From: Nitrincola iocasae
Lineage (GTDB): Bacteria > Pseudomonadota > Gammaproteobacteria > Pseudomonadales > Balneatricaceae
Direction of reading: 5' to 3'
NCBI RefSeq assembly: GCF_008727795.1
Contig: NZ_CP044222.1
Coordinates: 186,001-250,000, forward strand
DNA: 64,000 bases
Notes under the pieces: generated by a model
The model's database searches: none
Told to the model about the DNA's origin: nothing
Seen by the model: the letters and a program-made list of their open reading frames with translations, nothing else
Part shown: positions 25,530-33,594 of the stretch, piece after piece
How the letters are laid out: every line of letters begins with the position of its first letter
Position numbering within the stretch: the first letter of the stretch is position 1
Made by a program: the position numbers and the translations under genes

Positions 25530-25559
25530 CCGGAGCCGCCAGTCAATTGGCTGCTCCGG
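25530..25559. terminator. Terminator hairpin between argH and the chemoreceptor gene
   Basis: CCGGAGC / GCTCCGG, seven base pairs, extended inwards by GCCA / TGGC after one mismatch. It lies between convergent genes and is followed on the plus strand by TATCTTATC. Confidence 0.55.
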
Positions 25560-25566
25560 TATCTTA

Positions 25567-27477
25567 TCAAACCTTGAAGCGTCCGATCCGGCTTTGCAGT
25601 TCATTGGCTAATTTGGCTAGTTCATCCGCCGCTGTATTCACTTGCTCAGTACTGCTTGAAGTCATTTCAGCGGCATCCGTAATAAAACTGATGTTGTGAT
25701 TGATTTCATCAGCCACTTGGGATTGCTGGCGAGCGGCTTCGGCAATCTGTATGTTCATGGTATTGATTGTTTCGATTGCTGCCGCGATGCTGGTCAGTGC
25801 CTCATCTGTATCACTACAGCTGGTAACGCTGGCGGTGGCTTTGTTGCGACTCTGCTCCATTGAGCTGACCGCTTTTTCGGCACCGGTTTGCAGACGTTCA
25901 ATCATATGTTGAATATCCACGGTGGAGTTCTGAGTACGGCTGGCGAGACTGCGTACCTCGTCGGCAACCACTGCAAATCCGCGCCCTTGTTCGCCTGCTC
26001 GTGCTGCTTCAATGGCGGCATTCAGCGCCAGTAGATTGGTCTGATCGGAAATATCACGAATGACATCAAGAATCTTGCTGATCTCCTGACTATCATTAGA
26101 TAAGTGATTGATGATCTGTGCAGCCGCTTCGATGTCGTTGGCCAAGCCTTGAATTGATTCTTGAGTGTTGGCCAGTTTTTGTTTTCCGGATAGTGCCAAT
26201 TCATTAGCTGCACCCGCAGCATGTGATGTTTGAGCTGCATTATCCGCTACTTCAGTCACTGTGGCAGTCATCTCATTCATTGCCGTAGCGACCTGTAGCG
26301 TTTCAGACTGCTCTTTTTTGGCTTGCTGCGAGGTGTCGGTGCTAGAGGCTGATAGTTCCTCTGCTGCAGCAGACAACTGAACAGTGGCAGCACCGACCTG
26401 CTTAATCAGACTGTGGATGTGCGCAACAAAGTGATTAAATGAACTTGCCAGATTGGCCAGTTCATCGCGGCCGCTGTCGTCAAGACGAGCGGTCAGGTCG
26501 CCATCGCCAGCGGCAATATTACGCAAGCTGTCTGCCGTGGTTTTTAAAGGTTTGATAATGCTGCGAGCCAATAGCGTTGCCATCAGCAGGCCCAGTAAAA
26601 CTGAAATAATGCCAATCACAATGATGCGGATTAGTGCCTGTTGATAGCCCTGTACATATTCGGTGCGATCAATCATTAGCTCAACCACGCCGAGTGGTTC
26701 GCCAGAAAAATCCATGATTGGACGCGCCATGACAGCCCAGCTCTGTTCGCCTTTATCGATTTCGCTGGTATAGATCTGCCCCTGCATGACTTCGGCTAGC
26801 TGGGCCTTGGTGAGAGAGGTGTTGTTTTCAATGGTTGTGGCAAAGGTGCTGAAGCCCTGGTCTGCTGGAATATGCAGTGCTGCTCGCGCACCAAAGCGCT
26901 CAGTGAAAGTGTTAAAGAAATCCTGGCCAAATGAGAGGCCAACCTCGGCGGAACCTATATGGCGTTGCTGGTAATACACAGGAATAACGCCTCGCAGACC
27001 AATGCCAGCGACACCGCTTTCCAGGCCACTTTGGGGGCGTTGTTGATTGTTGGCCTGCAGTACTGTCAGACGGAAGCTGCTCAGGTCATCATCATATTTG
27101 TCCAGCCGATGTAAGCGTAGATAAGAGGTTGCGGGTGGCAGATGAAACTGAAACTGGCGGATATTATAAGTCTCTTGCAAGGCTTCAAATATAGGTAGTG
27201 TCAGTTGTTGCAGCAGTGCTCTGTCGCGGTTGGCAAAAGCTTCAGAAATGCCGACACCGCTTGTAGCGGCGGTAGTGATACGCAATGCCTGTTCGGCTGT
27301 TTCATCAATGGAAGCCTGCAGGGCGTTATGTAGATCTTCGAGTTGACGGCTTTCAGCACGTTGTGTGATATTACTTAAAAGGTTTAATACTGTGGGAAGA
27401 ATGATGGCAATGACTAGTGCCAACATGATTGCCGTACCTAAGGCAAGGCGAATGGATATGCGAATATTTCTCAGCAT
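25567..27477 (-). CDS. Methyl-accepting chemotaxis protein with Cache-type sensor
   Basis: Chemoreceptor of 636 residues. TM1 is at about 10-34 (RLALGTAIMLALVIAIILP), a periplasmic sensor at about 35-280, TM2 at about 283-306 (LIRIIVIGIISVLLGLLMA), then HAMP and the signalling domain, whose hairpin tip is DQTNLLALNAAIEAARAGEQ. The sensor contains FQFHLPPATSYLRLH and SGLESGVAGIGLRGVIPVY, which resemble the dCache_3 class often found in receptors for small molecules; the ligand is not predictable. There is no C-terminal NWETF-type tether. No other che genes lie nearby, so it is an orphan receptor. Confidence 0.93.
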   Translation of the reverse strand: MLRNIRISIRLALGTAIMLALVIAIILPTVLNLLSNITQRAESRQLEDLHNALQASIDETAEQALRITTAATSGVGISEAFANRDRALLQQLTLPIFEALQETYNIRQFQFHLPPATSYLRLHRLDKYDDDLSSFRLTVLQANNQQRPQSGLESGVAGIGLRGVIPVYYQQRHIGSAEVGLSFGQDFFNTFTERFGARAALHIPADQGFSTFATTIENNTSLTKAQLAEVMQGQIYTSEIDKGEQSWAVMARPIMDFSGEPLGVVELMIDRTEYVQGYQQALIRIIVIGIISVLLGLLMATLLARSIIKPLKTTADSLRNIAAGDGDLTARLDDSGRDELANLASSFNHFVAHIHSLIKQVGAATVQLSAAAEELSASSTDTSQQAKKEQSETLQVATAMNEMTATVTEVADNAAQTSHAAGAANELALSGKQKLANTQESIQGLANDIEAAAQIINHLSNDSQEISKILDVIRDISDQTNLLALNAAIEAARAGEQGRGFAVVADEVRSLASRTQNSTVDIQHMIERLQTGAEKAVSSMEQSRNKATASVTSCSDTDEALTSIAAAIETINTMNIQIAEAARQQSQVADEINHNISFITDAAEMTSSSTEQVNTAADELAKLANELQSRIGRFKV

Positions 27478-27632
27478 TGACGGGGATTCCTAAAGCTGGA
27501 CGTTAGTAGCCTAACTTTTTCTAGAGACACTAAATTTAATCTAATTCAAGCACACATTATAAAATTATAGAACTTGAATCTGTACAAGTATTGATCATGT
27601 GTGTCTTAGCTTGACTTATATCAGGAAAGTTT

Positions 27633-28541
27633 ATGTTATCAGTGGTATCAGTGCTTTGGCCGGTGTTCGCTCTGTTGATTACTGGTGCTGGCATGCGTCG
27701 CTTCAATTTTCCTGGTAATGGCTTCTGGGCACCTGCTGAGCGGCTGACTTATTATTTTCTTTTTCCTGCGTTATTGATTAACAGTCTGAGTCAGGCCTCG
27801 CTGTCTGGACAGGAATCTTTGAGGCTGATGCTGGCCGTGCTGCTATTGCTGATGGCGGGCACGCTAGTCTGCTATGGGCTGCGACGTTTCTTGCGGTTGG
27901 GTAATGCGGCTTTTACGTCCTTCTATCAAGGCAGTATGCGTTTCAATACCTTTGTAGCCCTGGCAGTTGCCTCCGCACAGTTTGGTTCTGCCGGGATAGC
28001 TCTGGCGGCTGTAGTGGCTGCCGTTATGATTCCAGCATTGAATCTGCTTTGTGTGCTGGTATTTGCTCATAATGCAGAGCGCCAACCAACCTTGGGTGGA
28101 GTGCTGAAAACGCTGCTAACAAATCCGTTGATACTGGCGTCTGTGCTGGGAGTGAGTATTAATTTGGCAGGAGGCTTACCTGAGCTTATGCAGCCTTTCT
28201 TTGTACTCCTATCACAAATGGCCCTGCCACTTGGTTTGCTATCCGTCGGAGCTGCGTTGAACCTGTCTGCTTTGCGACGCTCGGGACGGGGGATGCTCTT
28301 CTCCATAGTGATTAAGCTGCTGTTGTTCCCCTTGCTTGCGGGATTAATTGCGCTGTTATTGGGTTTATCAACTCTGGCAGCAGGGACGTTGATCATCTTC
28401 GCCACTATTCCCACGGCTACTTCGGCCTATATTCTTGCGCGTCAGTTAGGTGGTGATGCATCGTTGATGGCGGCAATTATTACTGCACAGACCCTGTTGT
28501 CCATGCTAACCATTCCTTTTTGGTTAACATTATTACTGTAA
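27633..28541 (+). CDS. AEC-family transporter (auxin efflux carrier type)
   Basis: Integral membrane protein of 302 residues with about ten hydrophobic segments in two five-helix halves, the layout of the AEC family (malonate, malate and related carriers in bacteria). Typical features are FPALLINSLSQ near residue 45, the NTFVALAVA segment near 107, LPLGLLSVGAALNLSAL near 200 and FATIPTATSAYILARQLGGD near 268. The substrate is unknown. It is divergent from the chemoreceptor gene across a 155-base gap, which holds an ATTCAAG...CTTGAAT pair of seven-base arms but no clear promoter. Confidence 0.85.
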   Translation: MLSVVSVLWPVFALLITGAGMRRFNFPGNGFWAPAERLTYYFLFPALLINSLSQASLSGQESLRLMLAVLLLLMAGTLVCYGLRRFLRLGNAAFTSFYQGSMRFNTFVALAVASAQFGSAGIALAAVVAAVMIPALNLLCVLVFAHNAERQPTLGGVLKTLLTNPLILASVLGVSINLAGGLPELMQPFFVLLSQMALPLGLLSVGAALNLSALRRSGRGMLFSIVIKLLLFPLLAGLIALLLGLSTLAAGTLIIFATIPTATSAYILARQLGGDASLMAAIITAQTLLSMLTIPFWLTLLL

Positions 28542-28558
28542 AAATAGATTAAAATCAT

Positions 28559-28609
28559 CATGTTAATGGCATAGTTCAATAACTACGGTTAACTCAGCCA
28601 TGTAACATG
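28559..28609. repeat. Imperfect inverted repeat downstream of the AEC gene
   Basis: CATGTTAATGGC (28559-28570) and GCCATGTAACATG (28597-28609) are inverted copies with one extra base in the right arm, 26 bases apart. An A-rich stretch follows (A7 and A7 runs). No U-tract follows on either strand, so it is not a typical terminator. The rest of the gap from 28610 to 28769 is AT-rich, with no other gene seen. Confidence 0.45.
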
Positions 28610-28769
28610 CAGTAAAAAAACGAAAAAAACTCTGTAATAGACTTGAAATATTTTTATTTTGTGAAACACTATGTATGGGTCATAAACGCCTGTTTGGGTT
28701 AGTTGCAGTCACGCTATGTGGCTGATCTCTAATTAAACTGCAACGCAATAAATAAAAGAGATAGGCGAG

Positions 28770-28895
28770 ATGAGAAGGAGTCCTGATCTAGTGCTGGTGC
28801 TGGTGCTGGTTTTTGTAATTGGCACAATAATGACTGGTGTATCTCAGAGTGGTATTGAGTTTGCGGCTGTAGTTCAACAGGTTTTCAACAGCTAA
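28770..28895 (+). CDS. Small single-pass membrane protein, 41 residues (hypothetical)
   Basis: I do not recognise this gene with certainty. The ATG at 28770 is preceded by AGATAGGCGAG, a usable ribosome binding site. The product starts with the basic MRRSPD, followed by one strongly hydrophobic helix built on a GTGCTG codon repeat (LVLVLVLVFVIGTIM), and then a short polar-amphipathic tail. The positive-inside pattern predicts a cytoplasmic N-terminus. Its stop lies 11 bases inside the 3' end of the convergent fau gene. It resembles the short MRR-P-L-type membrane proteins seen as hypotheticals in pseudomonads, but this is from memory. Coding status is likely but not proven. Confidence 0.6.
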   Translation: MRRSPDLVLVLVLVFVIGTIMTGVSQSGIEFAAVVQQVFNS

Positions 28896-29484
28896 GCCGA
28901 TAAACACCTTCCTCTGTGGCAATTCCTGTCAGCGGTACATCCCAGCTTTCCGTTGTCAGGCAATCTACTTTCTGTAGATTGTGTGCTAATCCTATTAGCT
29001 TCGGTCCTCTGATTATTCCTTTGTACTGCAGTTTGAAGCCAAACGTGCGGTCGTAATAGCCACCTCCCATACCCAATCGTCCGCCTTGGATATCGAAAGC
29101 AACTAACGGCAGAAAAACCAGATCCAGGGCCCAGGCCGGGGTTCTGGGTGTGCGTTGTAGTTTTGGCTCTGAAATACCATAACGGTTCAGTCGCATTGGA
29201 CTACCGGGTCTGTAGGGTAAAAACCACAGGCGATTGTGATGAATCGGATGGAGTACGGGCAGATAAACAGATTTACCTAATTGCCAGCATAGGTGGATCA
29301 ATGGCTCGGGACTGATTTCACCATCATTGGGTAAATAGAGAGCAATATTCTGTGCTTTACGAAACCAAAGCTGATGTTTCAGATTGCGACAGAGGCGGTT
29401 GGCATGCCGCTTTTGTTCACTGGCTGACAGTGCGCGGCGTTGGCGTCTAAGGTGTTGGCGCAGAGCCCTGCGGGAATCGGGCAT
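28885..29484 (-). CDS. fau: 5-formyltetrahydrofolate cyclo-ligase
   Basis: ATP-dependent enzyme that turns 5-formyl-THF into 5,10-methenyl-THF (also called YgfA). It is 199 residues: N-terminal RRALRQHLRRQRRALSASEQ, the nucleotide/substrate motif LYLPNDGEISPEPL near residue 50, and the C-terminal loop GGRLGMGGGYYDRTF near residue 135, which binds phosphate. It lies directly downstream of the 6S RNA gene, as in E. coli. Its GGAG ribosome binding site falls within the last bases of the 6S RNA sequence, so the processing site must separate the two. Confidence 0.93.
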   Translation of the reverse strand: MPDSRRALRQHLRRQRRALSASEQKRHANRLCRNLKHQLWFRKAQNIALYLPNDGEISPEPLIHLCWQLGKSVYLPVLHPIHHNRLWFLPYRPGSPMRLNRYGISEPKLQRTPRTPAWALDLVFLPLVAFDIQGGRLGMGGGYYDRTFGFKLQYKGIIRGPKLIGLAHNLQKVDCLTTESWDVPLTGIATEEGVYRLSC

Positions 29485-29488
29485 GATG

Positions 29489-29669
29489 AAGGTCTCCCAG
29501 AGTGCCGTTTACTGATTCTGGCCCTGAACCGTGAGGTTCAGAGAGGGAGCAGTGTCTGACATATCAGGCTTTCCGACAAGCGGACATGCACACAACATCA
29601 AAGTGACACTCCCATTTAGAAGGATATAGGCTCGAGGGACTTAACCAGCTCTCGAACACCCCAGAAGAC
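29489..29669 (-). ncRNA. ssrS: 6S RNA
   Basis: Regulatory RNA that mimics an open promoter and sequesters sigma-70 RNA polymerase. I read it on the minus strand between zapA and fau, its conserved location. The 5' GUCUUCUGGGGUGUU pairs over 15 positions, wobbles included, with the 3' GGCACUCUGGGAGAC to form the closing stem. The internal GUGUGCAUGUCCGCUUGUC segment matches the distinctive part of pseudomonad 6S RNA. Ends are approximate (about 180 bases): the 5' end is set seven bases after the -10 box and the 3' end by the closing stem. Confidence 0.88.
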
Positions 29670-29675
29670 GATTTC

Positions 29676-29703
29676 ATTATACCAGATTAACTAGGATTGT
29701 CAG
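29676..29703 (-). promoter_or_regulatory. 6S RNA promoter
   Basis: On the minus strand CTGACA (-35, 29698-29703) and TATAAT (-10, 29676-29681) are 16 bases apart, and the -10 carries an extended TGG. The -35 overlaps the zapA stop codon (29700-29702). Confidence 0.75.
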
Positions 29704-29999
29704 CCACCGGAGTTGGATGTGTTTAATGAGTTATCAATTTTACTGCCAATGCGGCGTAAGTGAGTATCAACACTCTGGCGTTGATGCTCCTTGTTTTTCA
29801 GCAAATCATGGGACATGTTCAGCGCAGCCATGACCGCAATGCGCTCAAGCCCAACGATCTTCCCGGTATTTTTGATTTCACGCATTTTATCATTGAGATA
29901 ATCAGCCGAAGCCAAAAGCTCAGCTTCAGCGCCATCCGGGCAACTGATAGTGTATTCTTTATCCAGTAGTCTGACGGTAACGCTTCGGGCTGTTGTCAT
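29700..29999 (-). CDS. zapA: Cell division protein ZapA
   Basis: Promotes FtsZ bundling at the division ring. It is 99 residues: an N-terminal beta region with SVTVRLLDKEYTISCPDGAEAELLASADYLN, then the MREIKNTGKIVGLERIAVMAALN helix typical of ZapA, and a coiled-coil tail. It overlaps the upstream ZapB-like gene by four bases and is followed directly by the 6S RNA promoter. The zapA-ssrS-fau order is conserved in gammaproteobacteria. Confidence 0.93.
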   Translation of the reverse strand: MTTARSVTVRLLDKEYTISCPDGAEAELLASADYLNDKMREIKNTGKIVGLERIAVMAALNMSHDLLKNKEHQRQSVDTHLRRIGSKIDNSLNTSNSGG

Positions 30000-30205
30000 G
30001 ATCCGTGCTCCAATGATTTCAATCGGGAAATCATTGCTTCAATTTTACTTTGGGTTTGCGTATTCAGTTGCATCAACTGGGTGCGCTCTTCCTTTAAGCG
30101 CTGTTCTGACTCGCGCAGACGCTTGTTTTCTTTTTCCAGTTCGTTGAGCCGAGCTATCAGCTGGTCAACCTTGTGTTCCAGTGCATTAAAAAGATGTTCG
30201 CTCAT
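29996..30205 (-). CDS. ZapB-like coiled-coil protein (TIGR02449 type)
   Basis: A 69-residue, almost wholly helical protein (MSEHLFNALEHKVDQLIARL then ELEKENKRLRESEQRL) with clear heptad periodicity throughout. I start it at 30205, where AGGA lies 11 bases upstream; the frame is open 17 codons further, without conservation. It sits in front of zapA with an ATGA overlap, the usual place of the TIGR02449 ZapB-like family in pseudomonads and relatives. A role at the division ring together with ZapA is inferred from this context. Confidence 0.85.
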   Translation of the reverse strand: MSEHLFNALEHKVDQLIARLNELEKENKRLRESEQRLKEERTQLMQLNTQTQSKIEAMISRLKSLEHGS

Positions 30206-30379
30206 GTCCGGGCGCTTCCTGACAACCATCATGTTTATATTAACAGCCTGTGGCAAACCTTGACATCTTCCGCGGGTAAACTAAAGAGCTTGGCGCGCAT
30301 TCTGGTCAATCAGACAGACTATTCATACCCTTTACAGTAAATGCTAGCATAGCCTGCTCCTGATTTATTTATTTCTCTG

Positions 30380-30982
30380 ATGGATATTGAAATGACTTCT
30401 GAAAAAACGCTACCTGACCTCCCTGATTTTGACGCCATCGCCGATCTGATGATCAGCGAAGGGGCGTTGACTCTATCTCCTGCTGAGTTGCATGGACTCA
30501 TGGTTGGGCAGCTGTCAGCTGGTGCACGTTTTGATACAGATACGTTGCTGCGTGTGTTGTCTGAGTTGATGAATATCAACCAACTGGTAGAAGAAGAAGG
30601 TAAACTGCTCTTCGTCTCCCTTTACACTATTACGCTGGCGCATTTGCTGGACGAAGATCTCGGGTTTCAACTGCTGCTTCCAGATGATGAGCAGGACATA
30701 AGCCAGCGGGTGGATGCCCTGAGTAGCTGGTGTAGCGGGTTTCTGGCCGGTTTTGGTATGTATCTGGGTGAGTTACCTATGTCCGAAGCGCTGAAAGAGG
30801 GGCTGCAGGATTTTTCCGAGATTGCCCAGGTGTCTACAGACCCGGATGAACTGCATGATGAAGACGAATCCGGCCTGCTGGAGTTACAAGAATATGTCCG
30901 TATGGCGGCCTTGTATATTTTTGCTGAATGCAATCCGGATGTTGACCCTGATCCGGCGGATAAACGTAAGCAGCTACATTGA
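30380..30982 (+). CDS. ygfB: UPF0149 family protein YgfB
   Basis: All-helical protein of about 200 residues of the YgfB/YecA N-terminal family. Family hallmarks are the LSPAELHGLMVGQLSAG segment near residue 33, WCSGFLAGFGMYLGE near residue 118, and the acidic C-terminus EYVRMAALYIFAECNP. It heads a ygfB-pepP-ubiH-ubiI cluster, the same order as in E. coli, and is divergent from the zapB-like/zapA genes. An ATG at 30380 and another at 30392 are both usable; neither has a strong ribosome binding site. The biochemical function is unknown, although regulatory roles have been reported in Pseudomonas. Confidence 0.9.
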   Translation: MDIEMTSEKTLPDLPDFDAIADLMISEGALTLSPAELHGLMVGQLSAGARFDTDTLLRVLSELMNINQLVEEEGKLLFVSLYTITLAHLLDEDLGFQLLLPDDEQDISQRVDALSSWCSGFLAGFGMYLGELPMSEALKEGLQDFSEIAQVSTDPDELHDEDESGLLELQEYVRMAALYIFAECNPDVDPDPADKRKQLH

Positions 30983-31008
30983 CTCTCAACCGTGTACAGT
31001 AGGTAATA

Positions 31009-32337
31009 ATGAAAATTTCGATTGATCAGTTCAGCCAACGACGTAAGCAGTTACTGCAGCAGTTGCCGGAAAACAGTATTGCGCTGATACCGGCTGCCAG
31101 CATGAAGGTTCGTAACCGCGATGCCGAATATGCTTTTCGACAGGATAGCGACTTTTATTACCTGACCGGATTTAATGAGCCAGATGCCTTGTTGGTATTG
31201 ATACCCGGTGCGGCTGAGGGTGAGTCGATTTTGTTTTGCCCACCGCGCGATGCGGCCATGGAAATCTGGACCGGTTATCGTGCGGGTCCAGAGGGGTGTA
31301 TTAATGACTTTGGTCTGGATCAGGCATTTAATCTGGATCAATTGGATGAGCAGATGCCGACGCTGATTAATGCTAAGGCTGTGCTGTGTTATGCCCAGGG
31401 GAGTCATGCTGGGCTGGATGTAAAAGTAACTCACTGGCTGAACAGGTTACGGGCGAAAATCAGATTAGGATTCAGTCTGCCAGAGCAAACCCTGTTGTTG
31501 GATAAGTACTTGCATGAGTTGCGCTTGTTTAAGTCGGAAGCAGAGCTGCAAGTAATGCAGCAAGCGGCTGAATTGTCGGCTCAGGCGCATTGCCGAGCCA
31601 TGCAGCTGTGTCAGCCGGGGATGATGGAATATCAGCTGGAAGCGATTATTCAACAGCATTGTGCTATGGCGGGTGCACGTTTTCAGGCTTATTCCCCGAT
31701 AGTGGGTGGCGGTGTGAATGCCTGTATTCTGCACTATATTGATAATGATGCCGAGCTCAAGGATGGTGATCTGGTATTAATCGATGCGGGTTGCGAGCTG
31801 GATAATTATGCCAGTGATATCACCCGGACCTTTCCGGTGAATGGCCATTTCAGTGAGGCACAGAAAGCGCTCTATCAGTTGGTGCTGGATACACAGGAAG
31901 CTTGCATTGATGCCATCCGGCCAGGCCGTCCCTGGGGCGATATTCACGACTTGTCGGTGAGGTTGCTGACGCAGGGTCTGCTGCAACTGGGCTTGTTGCA
32001 AGGTGATCTCGATGATTTGATTAAATCAGAAGCCTACAAACCGTTTTATATGCATCGTATCGGCCATTGGCTGGGTATGGATGTGCACGATGTCGGGCGC
32101 TATAAAGATGCTACTGGCGCCTGGCGGCCATTGCAGCCAGGTATGGTGATGACGGTTGAGCCAGGGTTGTATATTGCCCCTGATAATCAACAGGTCGATC
32201 CCTGTTGGCGCGGCATAGGCATACGGATTGAAGATGATGTGGTGGTGACTGAAACTGGCTGTCAGGTGTTGACTGCCGGGGTGCCTAAGTCAATCGCTGA
32301 GATCGAGGCGCTGATGCACAGCGGAGACGAGCAATGA
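31009..32337 (+). CDS. pepP: Xaa-Pro aminopeptidase
   Basis: Mn-dependent aminopeptidase that removes the N-terminal residue before proline. The 442 residues have an N-terminal creatinase-like domain (NRDAEYAFRQDSDFYYLTGF) and a C-terminal pita-bread domain with the five metal ligands: Asp in LIDAGCELDNYASDITRTF, His in HRIGHWLGMDVHD, Glu in MTVEPGLYI and Glu in GIRIEDDVVVT. It overlaps ubiH by four bases, as part of the conserved cluster with ubiquinone genes. Confidence 0.96.
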   Translation: MKISIDQFSQRRKQLLQQLPENSIALIPAASMKVRNRDAEYAFRQDSDFYYLTGFNEPDALLVLIPGAAEGESILFCPPRDAAMEIWTGYRAGPEGCINDFGLDQAFNLDQLDEQMPTLINAKAVLCYAQGSHAGLDVKVTHWLNRLRAKIRLGFSLPEQTLLLDKYLHELRLFKSEAELQVMQQAAELSAQAHCRAMQLCQPGMMEYQLEAIIQQHCAMAGARFQAYSPIVGGGVNACILHYIDNDAELKDGDLVLIDAGCELDNYASDITRTFPVNGHFSEAQKALYQLVLDTQEACIDAIRPGRPWGDIHDLSVRLLTQGLLQLGLLQGDLDDLIKSEAYKPFYMHRIGHWLGMDVHDVGRYKDATGAWRPLQPGMVMTVEPGLYIAPDNQQVDPCWRGIGIRIEDDVVVTETGCQVLTAGVPKSIAEIEALMHSGDEQ

Positions 32338-33584
32338 TAAAACATTATGACTTGGTGATTGCGGGTGGCGGCATGGTGGGGGCCAGTCTGGCCTGCGCTT
32401 TGCTGCCAGTTGCCCAGGCGTTGCAACTAAAAATCGCCCTGGTTGAACTGCAGCCCTTGCCGCCGCCAGATGAAAGCCGCTTTCAGCCCAGTTATGATGC
32501 GCGTTCCACAGCCCTGGCGTATGGTGCGCGTTCGTTTTATCAAGCCACCGGGGTGTGGCAACGTTTACAAGAGCATCTGACACCCATTGAGCATATTCAT
32601 GTCTCTGACCGCGGGCATTTCGGTGCTACACGTCTGCATGCCGCTGATGAGCAGGTGCCGGCCTTGGGTTACGTAGTTGAAAATCACTGGCTGGGTCAGG
32701 TGTTGCTGGATCATATTCGTAAGGATCGTTCAGGCTGTCTGGATTTTATTTGTCCGGCTGAGATTGAATCCTTCACGCCGGGTGAGGGTTGTAGCCTTCT
32801 GAGTGTGAAGACTCCGGACGCCCAGTTGCAGTTGCAGGCAGAGCTTGCAGTAATTGCTGATGGCGGTCGTTCAGGCTTGCGTGAGGCGCTGGGAATCTCC
32901 TGTGAAGAACACCACTATGATCAGCATGCCCTGGTTGCCAATATCAGCCTTGATCGCCCGCATCAGCAGGTAGCCTATGAACGTTTCACTGACTCGGGTC
33001 CGATGGCGCTGTTACCGGGTGAAACTCTGGATGGTGAGTTTCGTTGTGGCCTGGTTTGGACGCTGCCAGATGAGGATGTTGCTGATGTGTTGGCGCTGGA
33101 TGATGTGGCATTTTTGCAGCAGTTGCAGCAGACATTTGGCTACCGTGCCGGGCGCTTTATGCGGGTTGGTGAGCGTTACAGCTACCCCCTTAAACTGACC
33201 TTGGCACAGGAGCAGGTGCGTGCGGGGCTGGTGGTGCTGGGTAATGCGGCGCACGCTTTGCATCCGATTGCGGGTCAGGGTTATAACCTGGCCCTGCGGG
33301 GTGTTACCGACTTGGCTGAAAATCTGATTGCTTCGCGGCAGATGGGTATTTCGTTGGGTGATCTGGCCCGTTTGCAGACCTATGAACAGCAGCGTAAGGC
33401 TGATCAGTTGCGCACCATTGGCTTCAGCGATAAAACCATGCGTTTGTTTTCTAATCCCAACCCGATATTAAGTCTGGGTCGCTCATTGGGGTTACAGTTC
33501 CTTGATATTTGTCCGTTGGGTAAAACTCTGTTTGCCCGTGCCGCCATGGGGTTGAATTCACCAGCTTTACAGCTTCCCCGATAG
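32334..33584 (+). CDS. ubiH: 2-polyprenyl-6-methoxyphenol hydroxylase
   Basis: FAD-dependent monooxygenase of ubiquinone synthesis (ring C1 hydroxylation in E. coli). The 416 residues start with the dinucleotide-binding fold DLVIAGGGMVGASLACAL. The family motif DARSTALAYGARSFYQATG lies near residue 55, and the second FAD motif VLGNAAHALHPIAGQGYNLAL near residue 300. UbiH rather than UbiI is chosen from its position directly after pepP. It is followed by its paralogue after ten bases. Confidence 0.92.
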   Translation: MIKHYDLVIAGGGMVGASLACALLPVAQALQLKIALVELQPLPPPDESRFQPSYDARSTALAYGARSFYQATGVWQRLQEHLTPIEHIHVSDRGHFGATRLHAADEQVPALGYVVENHWLGQVLLDHIRKDRSGCLDFICPAEIESFTPGEGCSLLSVKTPDAQLQLQAELAVIADGGRSGLREALGISCEEHHYDQHALVANISLDRPHQQVAYERFTDSGPMALLPGETLDGEFRCGLVWTLPDEDVADVLALDDVAFLQQLQQTFGYRAGRFMRVGERYSYPLKLTLAQEQVRAGLVVLGNAAHALHPIAGQGYNLALRGVTDLAENLIASRQMGISLGDLARLQTYEQQRKADQLRTIGFSDKTMRLFSNPNPILSLGRSLGLQFLDICPLGKTLFARAAMGLNSPALQLPR

Positions 33585-33594
33585 AGGACTTTTT

